From: Clostridia bacterium
GTDB lineage: Bacteria; Bacillota; Clostridia; Lachnospirales; Lachnospiraceae
Assembly (NCBI GenBank): GCA_910575245.1
Contig: CAJTEN010000013.1
Span: 1 to 64,000, forward strand
DNA length: 64,000 nt
Direction of reading: 5' to 3'
Shown here: one piece after another, positions 46,263 to 54,738 of the stretch
How positions within the stretch are numbered: the stretch's first letter is position 1
Layout of the letters: the number at the start of each line of letters is the position of its first letter
Position numbers and translations under genes: made by a program
Notes under the pieces: generated by a model
The model's input: the letters and a program-made list of their open reading frames with translations, nothing else
Databases searched by the model: none
Told to the model about the DNA's origin: nothing

Positions 46263-48644
46263 TTACTTTAATATTTTTATTGTTTTCAATAATGCATCTA
46301 TTTCTACTACCCCGGCCAGGCAATATTGATCAAATTGCTTGGCCCCAACTCCGATAGCTGCCGGAATTCCCAACTCACCTGCACGGATTGCCATATGCGA
46401 ATTTGCACCGCCATACATCGTAATGAATCCTTTAATTCCATGTGAGAAGATCCAGTCATATCCAGGATCTGCACTCTGTATCATTACTACTTTCCCCGCT
46501 ATATCTGCTACGTCCTGCATTGATTCTATAACCTTAACCTCCCCACAAGCCTTCATGGAAGTTATATAATTAGGCTCAGAATCAGGATAATAAAAACAAC
46601 TTACATCTTCAGGGCCAATTATGACCGGCGGCAGTGTAATCGCCCGCGTTATTTCATATTCTTTTTTCCCTTGCTTTATGGATAACAAAAATTTATCCTT
46701 CACATCTCCTGTGGAAAGATACAACTCATAAATTGTCCGGATATCAATATATGCGCAATCATCTCTGGAAATTTCAACTCTCCTTCCTGTCTGACCTATC
46801 AACTGGAGAGCCATACTTAAGTTTCTGGTAAAAATAAATTTCCCATACTCCCGCCCTTCAATAACACTCTTCATAAAAGCCATGACATCCAGTATATCAT
46901 TACCCAATCCATTTTCCAGTAATGTATTTCTAAGTAGATTTAACTGTTCTAAAGATAAGCGAAATTTTTTGGTTCTATTTTTCCCTCCCTCTAAACACCC
47001 ACTTTTGTCCTGTGGATTATCCGATCGATCGCCTAAAGTTTCTGCAAATCCATCAAAATACAGTTCTGGCGCTTCATCATAACGTAAAGATGTAATATCA
47101 TAGGTCCCTGGCCTTAAATGCCCATACTTTTTTAAAAAGGAAGTTTTCGAAAGCTCCTCATAATCTCTGTTCATAGTAGAACTAACCGTTTCAACCTCAT
47201 TCATAAACGCTTCATAATCATCTTCACCCAAGATTCCACACGTAACAAAGGACTGCAGCATCTGAACCGCGATAAACGCAGCCCTTGCCAGCCCTGCAAA
47301 CGGGAGCGTTCCATAGCGTTTACAATCTTCTAACAACCAATAGATTTTCTCCACATCACCTATATCGCTATCCATTAGTTCCTGATAACGTTGATCTAAA
47401 GTTTCAATTTTTTTATAATCTTTACGCCATAAGCCATTTTTATAATCAATAATCCTATTCGTTACGTTCCGAAGTGCATTTACAATCTGCTCTATCTCTT
47501 CTTCTAAAAATCCGTGTTCCTTTAATACTTGTATTCTCTGTGGAAGATCCAGCGTATAACATGAATATACAATATCAAATTCTGCCTTATCATGTTTTTC
47601 TGGATGTTCTCTTAACTGTGATAAATAATAATTAACCAGCTTTTCACTTAAAGACTGTTCCAGCTCCGACGGAATGAAAGAATTAAAACTAACACGCACA
47701 TCTATATAAGGCAATCCCGCAAAATCAACCATCAACGGAAAACTTCTCAGATTTCTATATCCATAGTTATCCCTTTGATATGCCCAGACACTGTCTGTTA
47801 TAATTTCTCTGTATAATGATATAGCCAGCGGCTTTGGCCGTACTCCTATCATTTCCGCTGGATTCCAGTCAGTCATAACACTGTATATTGTCCTGTCACC
47901 ACATAGGAACGGTTTTTTCTGGTTATTCAACTCTATTTTTTCAATTATACGCACCAACTGTTCTTTCTGGCGTTTCCTGTCTATTACTTCCCCAGTAATA
48001 CAAAGCGGCCTTACCTGTAAAATATATAACAAATTATCGTTTGTAAATGCAAACTCTATATCCAGATATTCCAACTCAAACATAACTTCCAGTTCATGCA
48101 GTACATCACATAAGCATTCCATGCGTGTATGGGATGGATTCTCCTTTTTGTCATATATTGAATCTTTAAACTGATAATATAGACAACTCTCACTCCCATC
48201 CCCTGATGTTACGGATGATGTAGAACCGGTTTCATCATAATTAATTACATAATAATGTCCACGCGTTCCTGGATCTGCCGTAAATGCAACTCCACATATA
48301 TCAACATTCTCCAGCATAGGCTGTACAAGTACTTGATTCAAGCTATTATCATCATCGTAGGAAGTTATAACGGTATCTACCGCTTTTACAAATTCTCCCT
48401 CTCCAGACACATTACCTATTGATTCATATTTTCCAGCCTGAGACTGTTGTTCCGTATCCTCCTGTAATGAACTGCTGCGGACAATTACTCTGTTTTTCCA
48501 TGATATTTTCTGGAAACTATCCAGCACTTCCTTTTTATTATACTTCCACTGACCAACAGTAAATGTATATTGTGGCAAAACTCTTGCGCCTTCTAATTTT
48601 TGTTCTAATATTTGTAATGTCTCTGCCTTTGTACCCAACTTCAT
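46263..48644 (-). CDS. PEP-synthase/PPDK-like kinase; proposed L-glutamine kinase (Cj1418-like)
   Basis: 793 residues. N-terminal ATP-binding domain (RVIVRSSSLQEDTEQQSQAG near 52-71, then CGVAFTADPGTRGHYYV and LDIEFAFTNDNLLYILQVRP), a long middle domain, and a C-terminal phosphohistidine domain (MYGGANSHMAIRAGELGIPA, His about 750). A PEP- or pyruvate-binding domain is not seen, so it is not a PPDK. In C. jejuni Cj1418 has this layout and phosphorylates the amide nitrogen of glutamine, the first step to MeOPN. Rifampicin phosphotransferases share the layout but would not explain the neighbours. It starts 27 bp after the DUF1919 gene. Confidence 0.85.
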   Translation of the reverse strand: MKLGTKAETLQILEQKLEGARVLPQYTFTVGQWKYNKKEVLDSFQKISWKNRVIVRSSSLQEDTEQQSQAGKYESIGNVSGEGEFVKAVDTVITSYDDDNSLNQVLVQPMLENVDICGVAFTADPGTRGHYYVINYDETGSTSSVTSGDGSESCLYYQFKDSIYDKKENPSHTRMECLCDVLHELEVMFELEYLDIEFAFTNDNLLYILQVRPLCITGEVIDRKRQKEQLVRIIEKIELNNQKKPFLCGDRTIYSVMTDWNPAEMIGVRPKPLAISLYREIITDSVWAYQRDNYGYRNLRSFPLMVDFAGLPYIDVRVSFNSFIPSELEQSLSEKLVNYYLSQLREHPEKHDKAEFDIVYSCYTLDLPQRIQVLKEHGFLEEEIEQIVNALRNVTNRIIDYKNGLWRKDYKKIETLDQRYQELMDSDIGDVEKIYWLLEDCKRYGTLPFAGLARAAFIAVQMLQSFVTCGILGEDDYEAFMNEVETVSSTMNRDYEELSKTSFLKKYGHLRPGTYDITSLRYDEAPELYFDGFAETLGDRSDNPQDKSGCLEGGKNRTKKFRLSLEQLNLLRNTLLENGLGNDILDVMAFMKSVIEGREYGKFIFTRNLSMALQLIGQTGRRVEISRDDCAYIDIRTIYELYLSTGDVKDKFLLSIKQGKKEYEITRAITLPPVIIGPEDVSCFYYPDSEPNYITSMKACGEVKVIESMQDVADIAGKVVMIQSADPGYDWIFSHGIKGFITMYGGANSHMAIRAGELGIPAAIGVGAKQFDQYCLAGVVEIDALLKTIKILK

Positions 48645-48671
48645 TATTCGTCAGCTCCTCATGCAAAAGCC

Positions 48672-49625
48672 TCAAAAACGCCTGTAATTTTTCTCTCCAC
48701 CCAAAAACTTAATCCAATCTACCGGACTCACTTGGTTTTGATTTAGCATATATTCAATCACGCCCCCTGCCCATATCCATCCCTGCCTATATCTGAAATT
48801 CTCATCTTCATTCCATACAGGACAATAAATAACGTCATCCAACCCTAAATCTTTATAATATACGCCTAACTTCTTTTCCACCTTTAATTCTGCAAACTGA
48901 TATGCCTCATCATCATTATGCAATGCCATCAACACAACAATATTACTTAAATTGACTCTTTTGGCTCTTTCATTCCATTTTGTAACTGCCTCTCTGGCAT
49001 TTTTAGCATGAGGAAATTGCCATATCACCTTATCTCCTATAATTCCCTTAGGTACAAATAATTCTTTTCCCTGTGTTCCTGCAACGTATTTATCCTGCTC
49101 CCCATATTCCTCCATTTCCATTTCCAAATAATACTCGTAATGCTCAGCAAACTCCAAAAAGTCCTTCCCCGGATAATAAGGGCAATATGTTTTGATTGTC
49201 GGCGACAATATTTTCAGTCCAAGTTCATTATATACCATCCCCCCCAGACAAGTATTTGACAATATGCTGACATTACTGTTTTTCAAATTCAAATATTTAT
49301 CCAAATCAAAAAACGGAGAAAAGAAAGCTGTACTCAAAATAATTTTACTTTCATCAATTCCCTTCTGGTTCAAAATATCAGCAATCTCTCTCCACGCTTT
49401 AACAGCTATTATAATATAATCCATTTCTGTTTTATCAATTTCCTCTACTGTTATGCACGGACATCCATCCATGGAAGAAACTCTGCTTTTTTCTGTTGTT
49501 ACAAGCCCTAAAATATCTAATTTATCCTGATACAAAAAAAGGTATGATGCAAATTTATTATATTCATTCCCTTCTCCGTAGATATACACTTTATATTTTA
49601 AATTATCCTTTTGTTTCATATCCAT
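48672..49625 (-). CDS. DUF1919-family protein with N-terminal Rossmann module
   Basis: 317 residues. Residues 1-105 carry the shared module (YKVYIYGEGNEYNKFASYLF). Residues about 125-317 match DUF1919: VSILSNTCLGGMVYNELGLK, LSPTIKTYCPYYPGKDFLEF, WNERAKRVNLSNIVVLMALH. DUF1919 proteins occur in exopolysaccharide and capsule loci and are thought to act on glycans, without a settled reaction. A G7 run falls in the CLGGM codons (49239-49245). AAAGGAG precedes the ATG. Confidence 0.78.
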   Translation of the reverse strand: MDMKQKDNLKYKVYIYGEGNEYNKFASYLFLYQDKLDILGLVTTEKSRVSSMDGCPCITVEEIDKTEMDYIIIAVKAWREIADILNQKGIDESKIILSTAFFSPFFDLDKYLNLKNSNVSILSNTCLGGMVYNELGLKILSPTIKTYCPYYPGKDFLEFAEHYEYYLEMEMEEYGEQDKYVAGTQGKELFVPKGIIGDKVIWQFPHAKNAREAVTKWNERAKRVNLSNIVVLMALHNDDEAYQFAELKVEKKLGVYYKDLGLDDVIYCPVWNEDENFRYRQGWIWAGGVIEYMLNQNQVSPVDWIKFLGGEKNYRRF

Positions 49626-49634
49626 AATGCTCCT

Positions 49635-49868
49635 TTATTTTAAACCAAGAACTTCCTGCATCATCTCTACAATTGTATCTACATTCTTAAAAAAATTTTG
49701 ATTTACATATTTTGCATCAATTTCAATATCAAATTCTTCTTCCAAATCAGAAACTATATTTAGAATTTCGAATGAACTAATAACTCCATCACCCATTAAA
49801 TTGTCTCCATTATAATAAATTATTTCATCATTATTGTCTTCTAATATTTCTAATATTTTTTCTCTCAC
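49635..49868 (-). CDS. Acyl carrier protein-like protein (ACP2)
   Basis: 77 residues from GTG 49868. The open frame can be extended to a TTG at 49964 without any in-frame ATG, but AAAGGAGAGAG lies just before this GTG and the result matches the 78 residues of ACP1. Phosphopantetheine site GDGVISSFEILNIVSDLEEEF with Ser in ISSF. The closeness to ACP1 (DGV-I-x-SF, DLEEEFDIEI) marks the two as duplicates. Nine bp upstream of the DUF1919 gene, in the heptose/phosphoramidate unit. The cargo is unknown. Confidence 0.78.
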   Translation of the reverse strand: MREKILEILEDNNDEIIYYNGDNLMGDGVISSFEILNIVSDLEEEFDIEIDAKYVNQNFFKNVDTIVEMMQEVLGLK

Positions 49869-49999
49869 TCTTATGCTCTCTCCTTTTAACGATTCCTGTT
49901 TGCTATCATAACATACTTTTTCATTTAATTCTCCATCTACTTCTACATTCAAATTAAATGACAATTCTCATTGCTATTACCTTAACAGACAACTGCTTT

Positions 50000-50986
50000 C
50001 TATTTTCCCAAATATCTAAACCAATCATCAGTTGCCTCCTCAATACTATCGGGTGTCCACACTGGCGCTTCTCTCCAATAATCAATATTATCAAGTACCT
50101 TTTGAACACCCTCCTCAAAGGTTACTTTCGCTTTCCATCCAAGCATGCTCTCTATCTTACTCGTATCTGCAAAAGTGCAATCTGGCTCTCCTGGTCTTTT
50201 AGGAATATGAGTAACCTCTCCGCCTAATAGTTCACACAACCGATTTACTGAATAGGTTCCGCCGCTTCCCACATTAAAAATATCCTGCACTATATCCGAC
50301 ATCGCCGCCGTATAAAAAGCATCCACAATATCCGTAACATAAGTAAAATCTCTGGTCTGATTACCATCTCCTACGACCGTAAATGGCTCTCCTGCCAGCT
50401 TTTGTGCCAGAAACACACCAAACACCGCTCCATACGTTCCGGATGTTCTGGATCTTGTCCCATATACATTGAAAAGCCTCAACGCTATTACGGGCACTCC
50501 ATATACCTGTCCCCAATGCAAAACGGTTTCTTCCCCCAGTCTCTTAGTAAGGGCATACGGATACTGCGGCCTAATTTCTGCAGTTTCTTTTGTCGGATAT
50601 TCATCTGGAATGCCATAACAGGAAGATGATGCTGCATACACCAGCTTCTTAACACCTGCCTCCTTCGCGCATTCCACCACATTATAGGTTCCCAATACAT
50701 TGGAAGAATAGTAATCCCAGGGTTTCTGTATAGAAGGTACAATATCTGCCAGCGCCGCAAAATGAAAAATGTAATCAACCCCTTTAAAAATCGGCTCAAT
50801 CTCTTCCCTGTTTCTGATATCCATATGATAGACAAGCAGACTAGGATTGTTTTTGTGGTGATCCAAATTCTCTGGTCTTCCCGTTGTCCAGTTATCAATG
50901 ACTCTGACTGTATGGCCTTCCTCAAGTAATCTGTCTACCATATGAGAACCAATAAACCCACATCCTCCGGTTACTAATGAAATCAT
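50000..50986 (-). CDS. NAD-dependent sugar epimerase/dehydratase (extended SDR)
   Basis: 328 residues. NAD-binding TGGCGFIGSHMVDRLLEEGH at the N-terminus, FHFAALADIVPSI near 72, ASSSCYG near 118 and the catalytic Tyr-Lys in YPYALTKRLGEE near 143-147. UDP-glucose 4-epimerase-type SDR. Since gmhB and gmhA lie just upstream, a (NDP-)heptose or its precursor is a plausible substrate, as in other heptose loci, but UDP-hexose is equally consistent with the motifs. GGAGG sits 8 nt before the ATG. Confidence 0.9.
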   Translation of the reverse strand: MISLVTGGCGFIGSHMVDRLLEEGHTVRVIDNWTTGRPENLDHHKNNPSLLVYHMDIRNREEIEPIFKGVDYIFHFAALADIVPSIQKPWDYYSSNVLGTYNVVECAKEAGVKKLVYAASSSCYGIPDEYPTKETAEIRPQYPYALTKRLGEETVLHWGQVYGVPVIALRLFNVYGTRSRTSGTYGAVFGVFLAQKLAGEPFTVVGDGNQTRDFTYVTDIVDAFYTAAMSDIVQDIFNVGSGGTYSVNRLCELLGGEVTHIPKRPGEPDCTFADTSKIESMLGWKAKVTFEEGVQKVLDNIDYWREAPVWTPDSIEEATDDWFRYLGK

Positions 50987-51002
50987 GACTCTTCCTCCAT
51001 TT

Positions 51003-51545
51003 TCATAATATTTCTATCACATCTCTTAAATCTTTCAGGATATAATCAGGAGTGACACTCTTCTCCAATCGTGCAGTTCCATAACCAGATTCCAGCAATA
51101 CTGTTCTGATGCCAGCATTTTGTCCTGCTATAATATCATCCGCCCTGTCACCTATCATATATGACCTTTGCATATCAATTCCAAATTCCATACAAGCAGC
51201 CTCAAACATTCCCGTTCCAGGTTTACGGCAATTACATGTCATATTATATTTTTCCATTATCCCTTCCGGATGATGCGGACAATAGAATACGGAATCTACG
51301 CCCGTCTGCTTTATTAGATAATCGTTCATTTCCCACAATTCTTCTTCTGTAAATAAACCTCTTGCCACACCACTCTGATTAGTAATTACGATTGCATAGT
51401 AACCCTTTTTATGTATCTGGCGAATACATTCTGCTGTATACGGAAAAATATTTATGTTTTCGACAAAAGCAATATAGCTGTTTTCTTCTATCAAGACTCC
51501 GTCCCGGTCCAAAAATACTGCAGGTTTTTTATTTTCGGTCTGCAT
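51003..51545 (-). CDS. gmhB: D-glycero-D-manno-heptose-1,7-bisphosphate 7-phosphatase
   Basis: 180 residues, typical GmhB length. HAD motif I FLDRDGVLIEE (Asp13 nucleophile, Asp15), motif II ITNQSGVARG near 54-63, a zinc loop with Cys89, His91, Cys104 and Cys106 (YCPHHPEG, CNCRKPGTGM), and motif IV IGDRADDI near 131. The zinc loop is specific for GmhB among HAD phosphatases. It removes the C7 phosphate of heptose bisphosphate between the kinase and nucleotidyltransferase steps of HldE. Confidence 0.93.
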   Translation of the reverse strand: MQTENKKPAVFLDRDGVLIEENSYIAFVENINIFPYTAECIRQIHKKGYYAIVITNQSGVARGLFTEEELWEMNDYLIKQTGVDSVFYCPHHPEGIMEKYNMTCNCRKPGTGMFEAACMEFGIDMQRSYMIGDRADDIIAGQNAGIRTVLLESGYGTARLEKSVTPDYILKDLRDVIEIL

Positions 51546-51546
51546 A

Positions 51547-52125
51547 CTAAAGTTTCACTCCGTCTCTTTCCATAATTAAATCTACTATCTGCTGGAGTAT
51601 CAAATTGTGAATAGATTCTACAATACCATATTTTTTACATGGCACATATACATTAATATTCCCCATTTGTTTAGCTCTATTATCCGATTTAAACCCAGTA
51701 AAAGTTATTACTGTCGCTTTCCTGTTTCTGGCTGTCTCTATGGCATTCAATATATTCTTTGAATTTCCAGAACTACTGATCACTACCACCAGGTCGCCTT
51801 CCCTAACCAGAAACTCCATAGGTCTTGAAAATATATATTCATATCCATAATCATTTCCCATACACGTTGTAACCGCGTTATCATAGAGACTGTAAGTATT
51901 CATACCACCGTTTTTCATAAAATCTGCTGTCATATGGCTTGCAATAGCAGAACTGCCACCATTTCCCAAAAAGAACAACTGCGTATGGGCTTCTTTATGT
52001 CTGGTAAATATGTCTATCAACAACTTTATCCCTTCGTTATAATCCGCACATCTTTCACTTCTTCCATTCCAGATTTCTGTTTTTTCCAATTTTTCAACCA
52101 ATTCATTGATATATTGATTATGCAT
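51547..52125 (-). CDS. gmhA: Sedoheptulose-7-phosphate isomerase
   Basis: 192 residues, single SIS domain. LFFLGNGGSSAIASHMTADF near 50-69, NDYGYEYIFSRPME near 90-104, VVISSSGNSKNILNAIETAR near 114-133 and a C-terminal VESIHNLILQQIVD. These match GmhA, which makes D-glycero-D-heptose-7-phosphate from sedoheptulose-7-phosphate. First gene of unit B, behind leader B. The SIS fold is shared by other sugar isomerases, but the adjacent gmhB makes GmhA the natural assignment. Confidence 0.92.
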   Translation of the reverse strand: MHNQYINELVEKLEKTEIWNGRSERCADYNEGIKLLIDIFTRHKEAHTQLFFLGNGGSSAIASHMTADFMKNGGMNTYSLYDNAVTTCMGNDYGYEYIFSRPMEFLVREGDLVVVISSSGNSKNILNAIETARNRKATVITFTGFKSDNRAKQMGNINVYVPCKKYGIVESIHNLILQQIVDLIMERDGVKL

Positions 52126-52160
52126 ATTTTATACCACCACACACCTTACATATAATTAAT

Positions 52161-52193
52161 AAAACCTGTCATTACACTGGAAGCAATAACAGG
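52161..52193 (-). terminator. Terminator-like hairpin of leader B
   Basis: Minus strand: CCTGTTATTGC pairs with GTAATGACAGG (11 bp, two G-U) with a 7-nt loop, followed by TTTTATT. It lies between the conserved box and gmhA, 19 nt after the box. Confidence 0.65.
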
Positions 52194-52212
52194 CAAAATC
52201 TTATTCTTATTT

Positions 52213-52226
52213 CTGCATCCATGCAA
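52213..52226 (-). promoter_or_regulatory. Conserved leader box B (TTGCATGGATGCAG)
   Basis: Minus-strand hairpin-type box with UGGA loop. It shares TTCAGGATGAA and the following GAAA with leader A (52211-52249 against 61644-61680). Confidence 0.65.
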
Positions 52227-52251
52227 CAACTCTTTTCATTCATCCTGAATC

Positions 52252-52279
52252 ATGATAATATATCGGTCAAAAGATTCAA
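52252..52279 (-). promoter_or_regulatory. Promoter of unit B
   Basis: Minus-strand TTGAAT, 16 nt, TATCAT. The -10 aligns with TATAAT of leader A in the shared context TATTAT(A/C)ATGATT. It lies just downstream of the DUF5672 gene end (52285). Confidence 0.5.
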
Positions 52280-52284
52280 ACTCT

Positions 52285-53397
52285 TTAGTAAACTTTCAGC
52301 AGACTACACAACATATTCCACGAAATATAATCTCTTCCTTCATATTTACTATTCTGATTTAGCTGCTCTATTATCTCTTCCGGGATTTGACTCATTGCAA
52401 TGATCAATGGTGTCTTACCTGTATCCTTAAAATAATGGCATGGCGCAATCACTATTTCTTTTTCGAATAATTTTGTTCCATGAAGCCGCATGTTTTTATC
52501 TAGAAAGCCTTTAATATGAATATGATTTCTCAGCATTTGCCATCCGCATTCTTTTCCAATTTGACCCGCCCCCCAAATCCATATTTCATTCTCCATATTA
52601 GGAAATATGAACTTCAATGTTTCCCTAAGTTCTTTCTCCGTCAACTCTGCAAGATCATACAAAGCATCGTCTTTAATCTGGTCTAATTTGCCATCCTGAA
52701 TATCAGATGTATCATATCCAAAATCTTGAAATATATTTTGATAAAATTGAAAATCATATTTCTCCCAGGCATGGCATCCAAAGGGTAATTTCCCATTATT
52801 TTTCTCAAAACATTCCCTGACATTAGTTTCAAATGCAAAACCTGTCGCAACCTCTATTGGTGCAATTCGAAACTGCGCATGCTGCCTGGATGCAAAAAAC
52901 ATATCCTCATTCACAATACCGTTAATGGAAGATTTTTTCAGAATATCCAAATGAGATTTTACCTTCCGTAACGAAAATCCCCCATTGCCTATATAATAAT
53001 ATCCTCCCGCTCCATTTACATAAACAAACTTTCCATGCAGCCATGGTGCACCAATATAATCATATCCCATGGAACAGAATGTAAGCAATTCATCTCGAAA
53101 GACAAAGGCATCTAACTGATATATTAAAATATATTCATAATCTTCAAAACGCTCATAAAATTGTTCCGTAAGCATCAACAGATTATATGTTTGTACACTT
53201 TGAAACCATTTCCGATCAAATTCTTCTATCTCTATTCCTTGAATTTCTTCTATTTGCAAAGACATATTTATCGGTTTAATCAAGCATAGTGAATGTTGAT
53301 TTAAAATGCGTTTACATTGCAGGAGGGAAATTTTTTCGTTATATGTTAATTGTTTATGATAAATTGGTATAACGACCTTTACTTCCTTTGATTTCAT
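52285..53397 (-). CDS. DUF5672-type glycosyltransferase with C-terminal Rossmann module
   Basis: 370 residues. DUF5672 pattern: KVVIPIYHKQLTYNEKISL, YILIYQLDAFVFRDELL near 85-100 with a D-x-F site, YDYIGAPWLHGKF, IGNGGFSLRK and NEDMFFASR. The last 110 residues are the shared module (EIWIWGAGQIGKECGWQM; KGFLDKNMRLHG), here at the C-terminus instead of the N-terminus. A cytoplasmic sugar transferase; donor unknown. Last gene of unit A. Confidence 0.78.
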   Translation of the reverse strand: MKSKEVKVVIPIYHKQLTYNEKISLLQCKRILNQHSLCLIKPINMSLQIEEIQGIEIEEFDRKWFQSVQTYNLLMLTEQFYERFEDYEYILIYQLDAFVFRDELLTFCSMGYDYIGAPWLHGKFVYVNGAGGYYYIGNGGFSLRKVKSHLDILKKSSINGIVNEDMFFASRQHAQFRIAPIEVATGFAFETNVRECFEKNNGKLPFGCHAWEKYDFQFYQNIFQDFGYDTSDIQDGKLDQIKDDALYDLAELTEKELRETLKFIFPNMENEIWIWGAGQIGKECGWQMLRNHIHIKGFLDKNMRLHGTKLFEKEIVIAPCHYFKDTGKTPLIIAMSQIPEEIIEQLNQNSKYEGRDYISWNMLCSLLKVY

Positions 53398-53430
53398 TCT
53401 GTTTTACCTTCTACTATTACCATGCTTAAC

Positions 53431-53481
53431 AAACACCCATATCCTAGATTATGATACCACCATGAATAAAAGTGGGTGTTT
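53431..53481 (-). other. Inverted repeat in intergenic gap
   Basis: aaacaccca (53431-53439) and tgggtgttt (53473-53481) form a perfect 9-bp stem with a 33-nt loop, between the fucosyltransferase-like and DUF5672 genes. It could be a weak terminator or processing site. No T-run of note. Confidence 0.35.
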
Positions 53482-53531
53482 AGAAAATCATCTCCTGATT
53501 GATAGGTTACTTCTACAGTTATACTAAAATC

Positions 53532-54695
53532 TTAAATTAAGATCCACTCCGGCGGACACCAATCATTAGCTTCCCATCTATTTCTCCATTTTTTAGGAGC
53601 AACTACTATTTTATCCGGATTTTGATTTAGCCAAGCTCCCCACCATCCAAAAGTACTGTTAGGTATTATATTGTGTTTACACATACTCATTAAATACATA
53701 TCATACCAATCACAATATTGTGTAAACATATTTTTTTCTATATATATTGCTGCTTCTTGTTTCATATTGGTTTTTACCCATTCTATATCATTTGAAAAAA
53801 AACAAAAAACCGCATTCCTACATTTGCTTTTTATATAATCAATAGCTCTCTTATAATATTCGTCTGTACAAATATTCCCGATTTCTCTTCTATATTTGGA
53901 ATTTAAAAAATCTCCACGCCTAATATGAACACTCACAGCCTCTTTTTGCTCCAATTCCCTCTTTAGATTGCAAAGCGCATTATCATTCCGATATGGAAAC
54001 ACAAAATCCTCCAACAGTTCCTGTCGAATCTGATTTGGATACTTATATGAACAATGAAAACCTTCTACATAACCAGATTCCATTTCCAGTAATTCCTTCT
54101 TGTAAAATGCTTTCTCCTTCCCTCGGGGAGGACCCTCTATGTAGACTTTTCCCTTTCCTTCATTCAAATAATATGCTTTCTCACTTGGATTACAGCGCTC
54201 CAGTTGAATATTAGGAAAAACATTGAGCAATTCAAACGGCATCATGTCCGGCTTATTATATGCCGACAAATCTGCCTTTACATTTCTTCCCAACTTTATA
54301 AGATTTCTATATAAAGCATACTGAAACATTTGATTTCCCAATCCATGGCTAAACGCAATGATCAACTCATCCATTTTCAGTTGGCATATATCAGTCTCTT
54401 CCCTATATAACTCTTCCATTCTTTCATCAATGCGGAATAAAACGACTCCCTGAATGTCATAATCAAGCAATAGCTGTCTTTTTATTTCCTCTTCATATCT
54501 TTTATTTGCAATAATTACTGTATATTTCTGCTCTTTTAAAACTTCCGGAGAACAAATAGGAAGATTATTCAATTGTGTATTCCATATCGATTCATCATTA
54601 TCTATATAACAAACTATTTCACAACTCTCTCTATAATAATAGTATGCAACTCTTCCCCATTCTCCTGCCCCAAAGATTATAGCTTTCTTTTTCAC
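53532..54695 (-). CDS. GT11-type alpha-1,2-fucosyltransferase-like protein with N-terminal Rossmann module
   Basis: 387 residues. Residues 1-100: KKKAIIFGAGEWGRVAYYYY and CYIDNDESIWN, the shared module. From about 108 on it follows GT11: IAFSHGLGNQMFQYALYRNL, the donor-site motif VHIRRGDFLN near 247, and NSTFGWWGAWLNQNPDKIVV near 345-365. GT11 enzymes use GDP-fucose and link it alpha-1,2. No GDP-fucose synthesis genes are in the window, so the donor would come from elsewhere, or the enzyme uses a different GDP-sugar. Confidence 0.85.
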   Translation of the reverse strand: MKKKAIIFGAGEWGRVAYYYYRESCEIVCYIDNDESIWNTQLNNLPICSPEVLKEQKYTVIIANKRYEEEIKRQLLLDYDIQGVVLFRIDERMEELYREETDICQLKMDELIIAFSHGLGNQMFQYALYRNLIKLGRNVKADLSAYNKPDMMPFELLNVFPNIQLERCNPSEKAYYLNEGKGKVYIEGPPRGKEKAFYKKELLEMESGYVEGFHCSYKYPNQIRQELLEDFVFPYRNDNALCNLKRELEQKEAVSVHIRRGDFLNSKYRREIGNICTDEYYKRAIDYIKSKCRNAVFCFFSNDIEWVKTNMKQEAAIYIEKNMFTQYCDWYDMYLMSMCKHNIIPNSTFGWWGAWLNQNPDKIVVAPKKWRNRWEANDWCPPEWILI

Positions 54696-54738
54696 TAATA
54701 TCTGCCTCTATCCCGTAAGTTATTTAATGTATTCACCA

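Noticed and set aside
46263-48644. Pyruvate phosphate dikinase or PEP synthase
   Set aside because: The ATP-binding and phosphohistidine domains are present, but the C-terminal PEP/pyruvate barrel is absent; the protein ends about 40 residues after the phosphohistidine motif.
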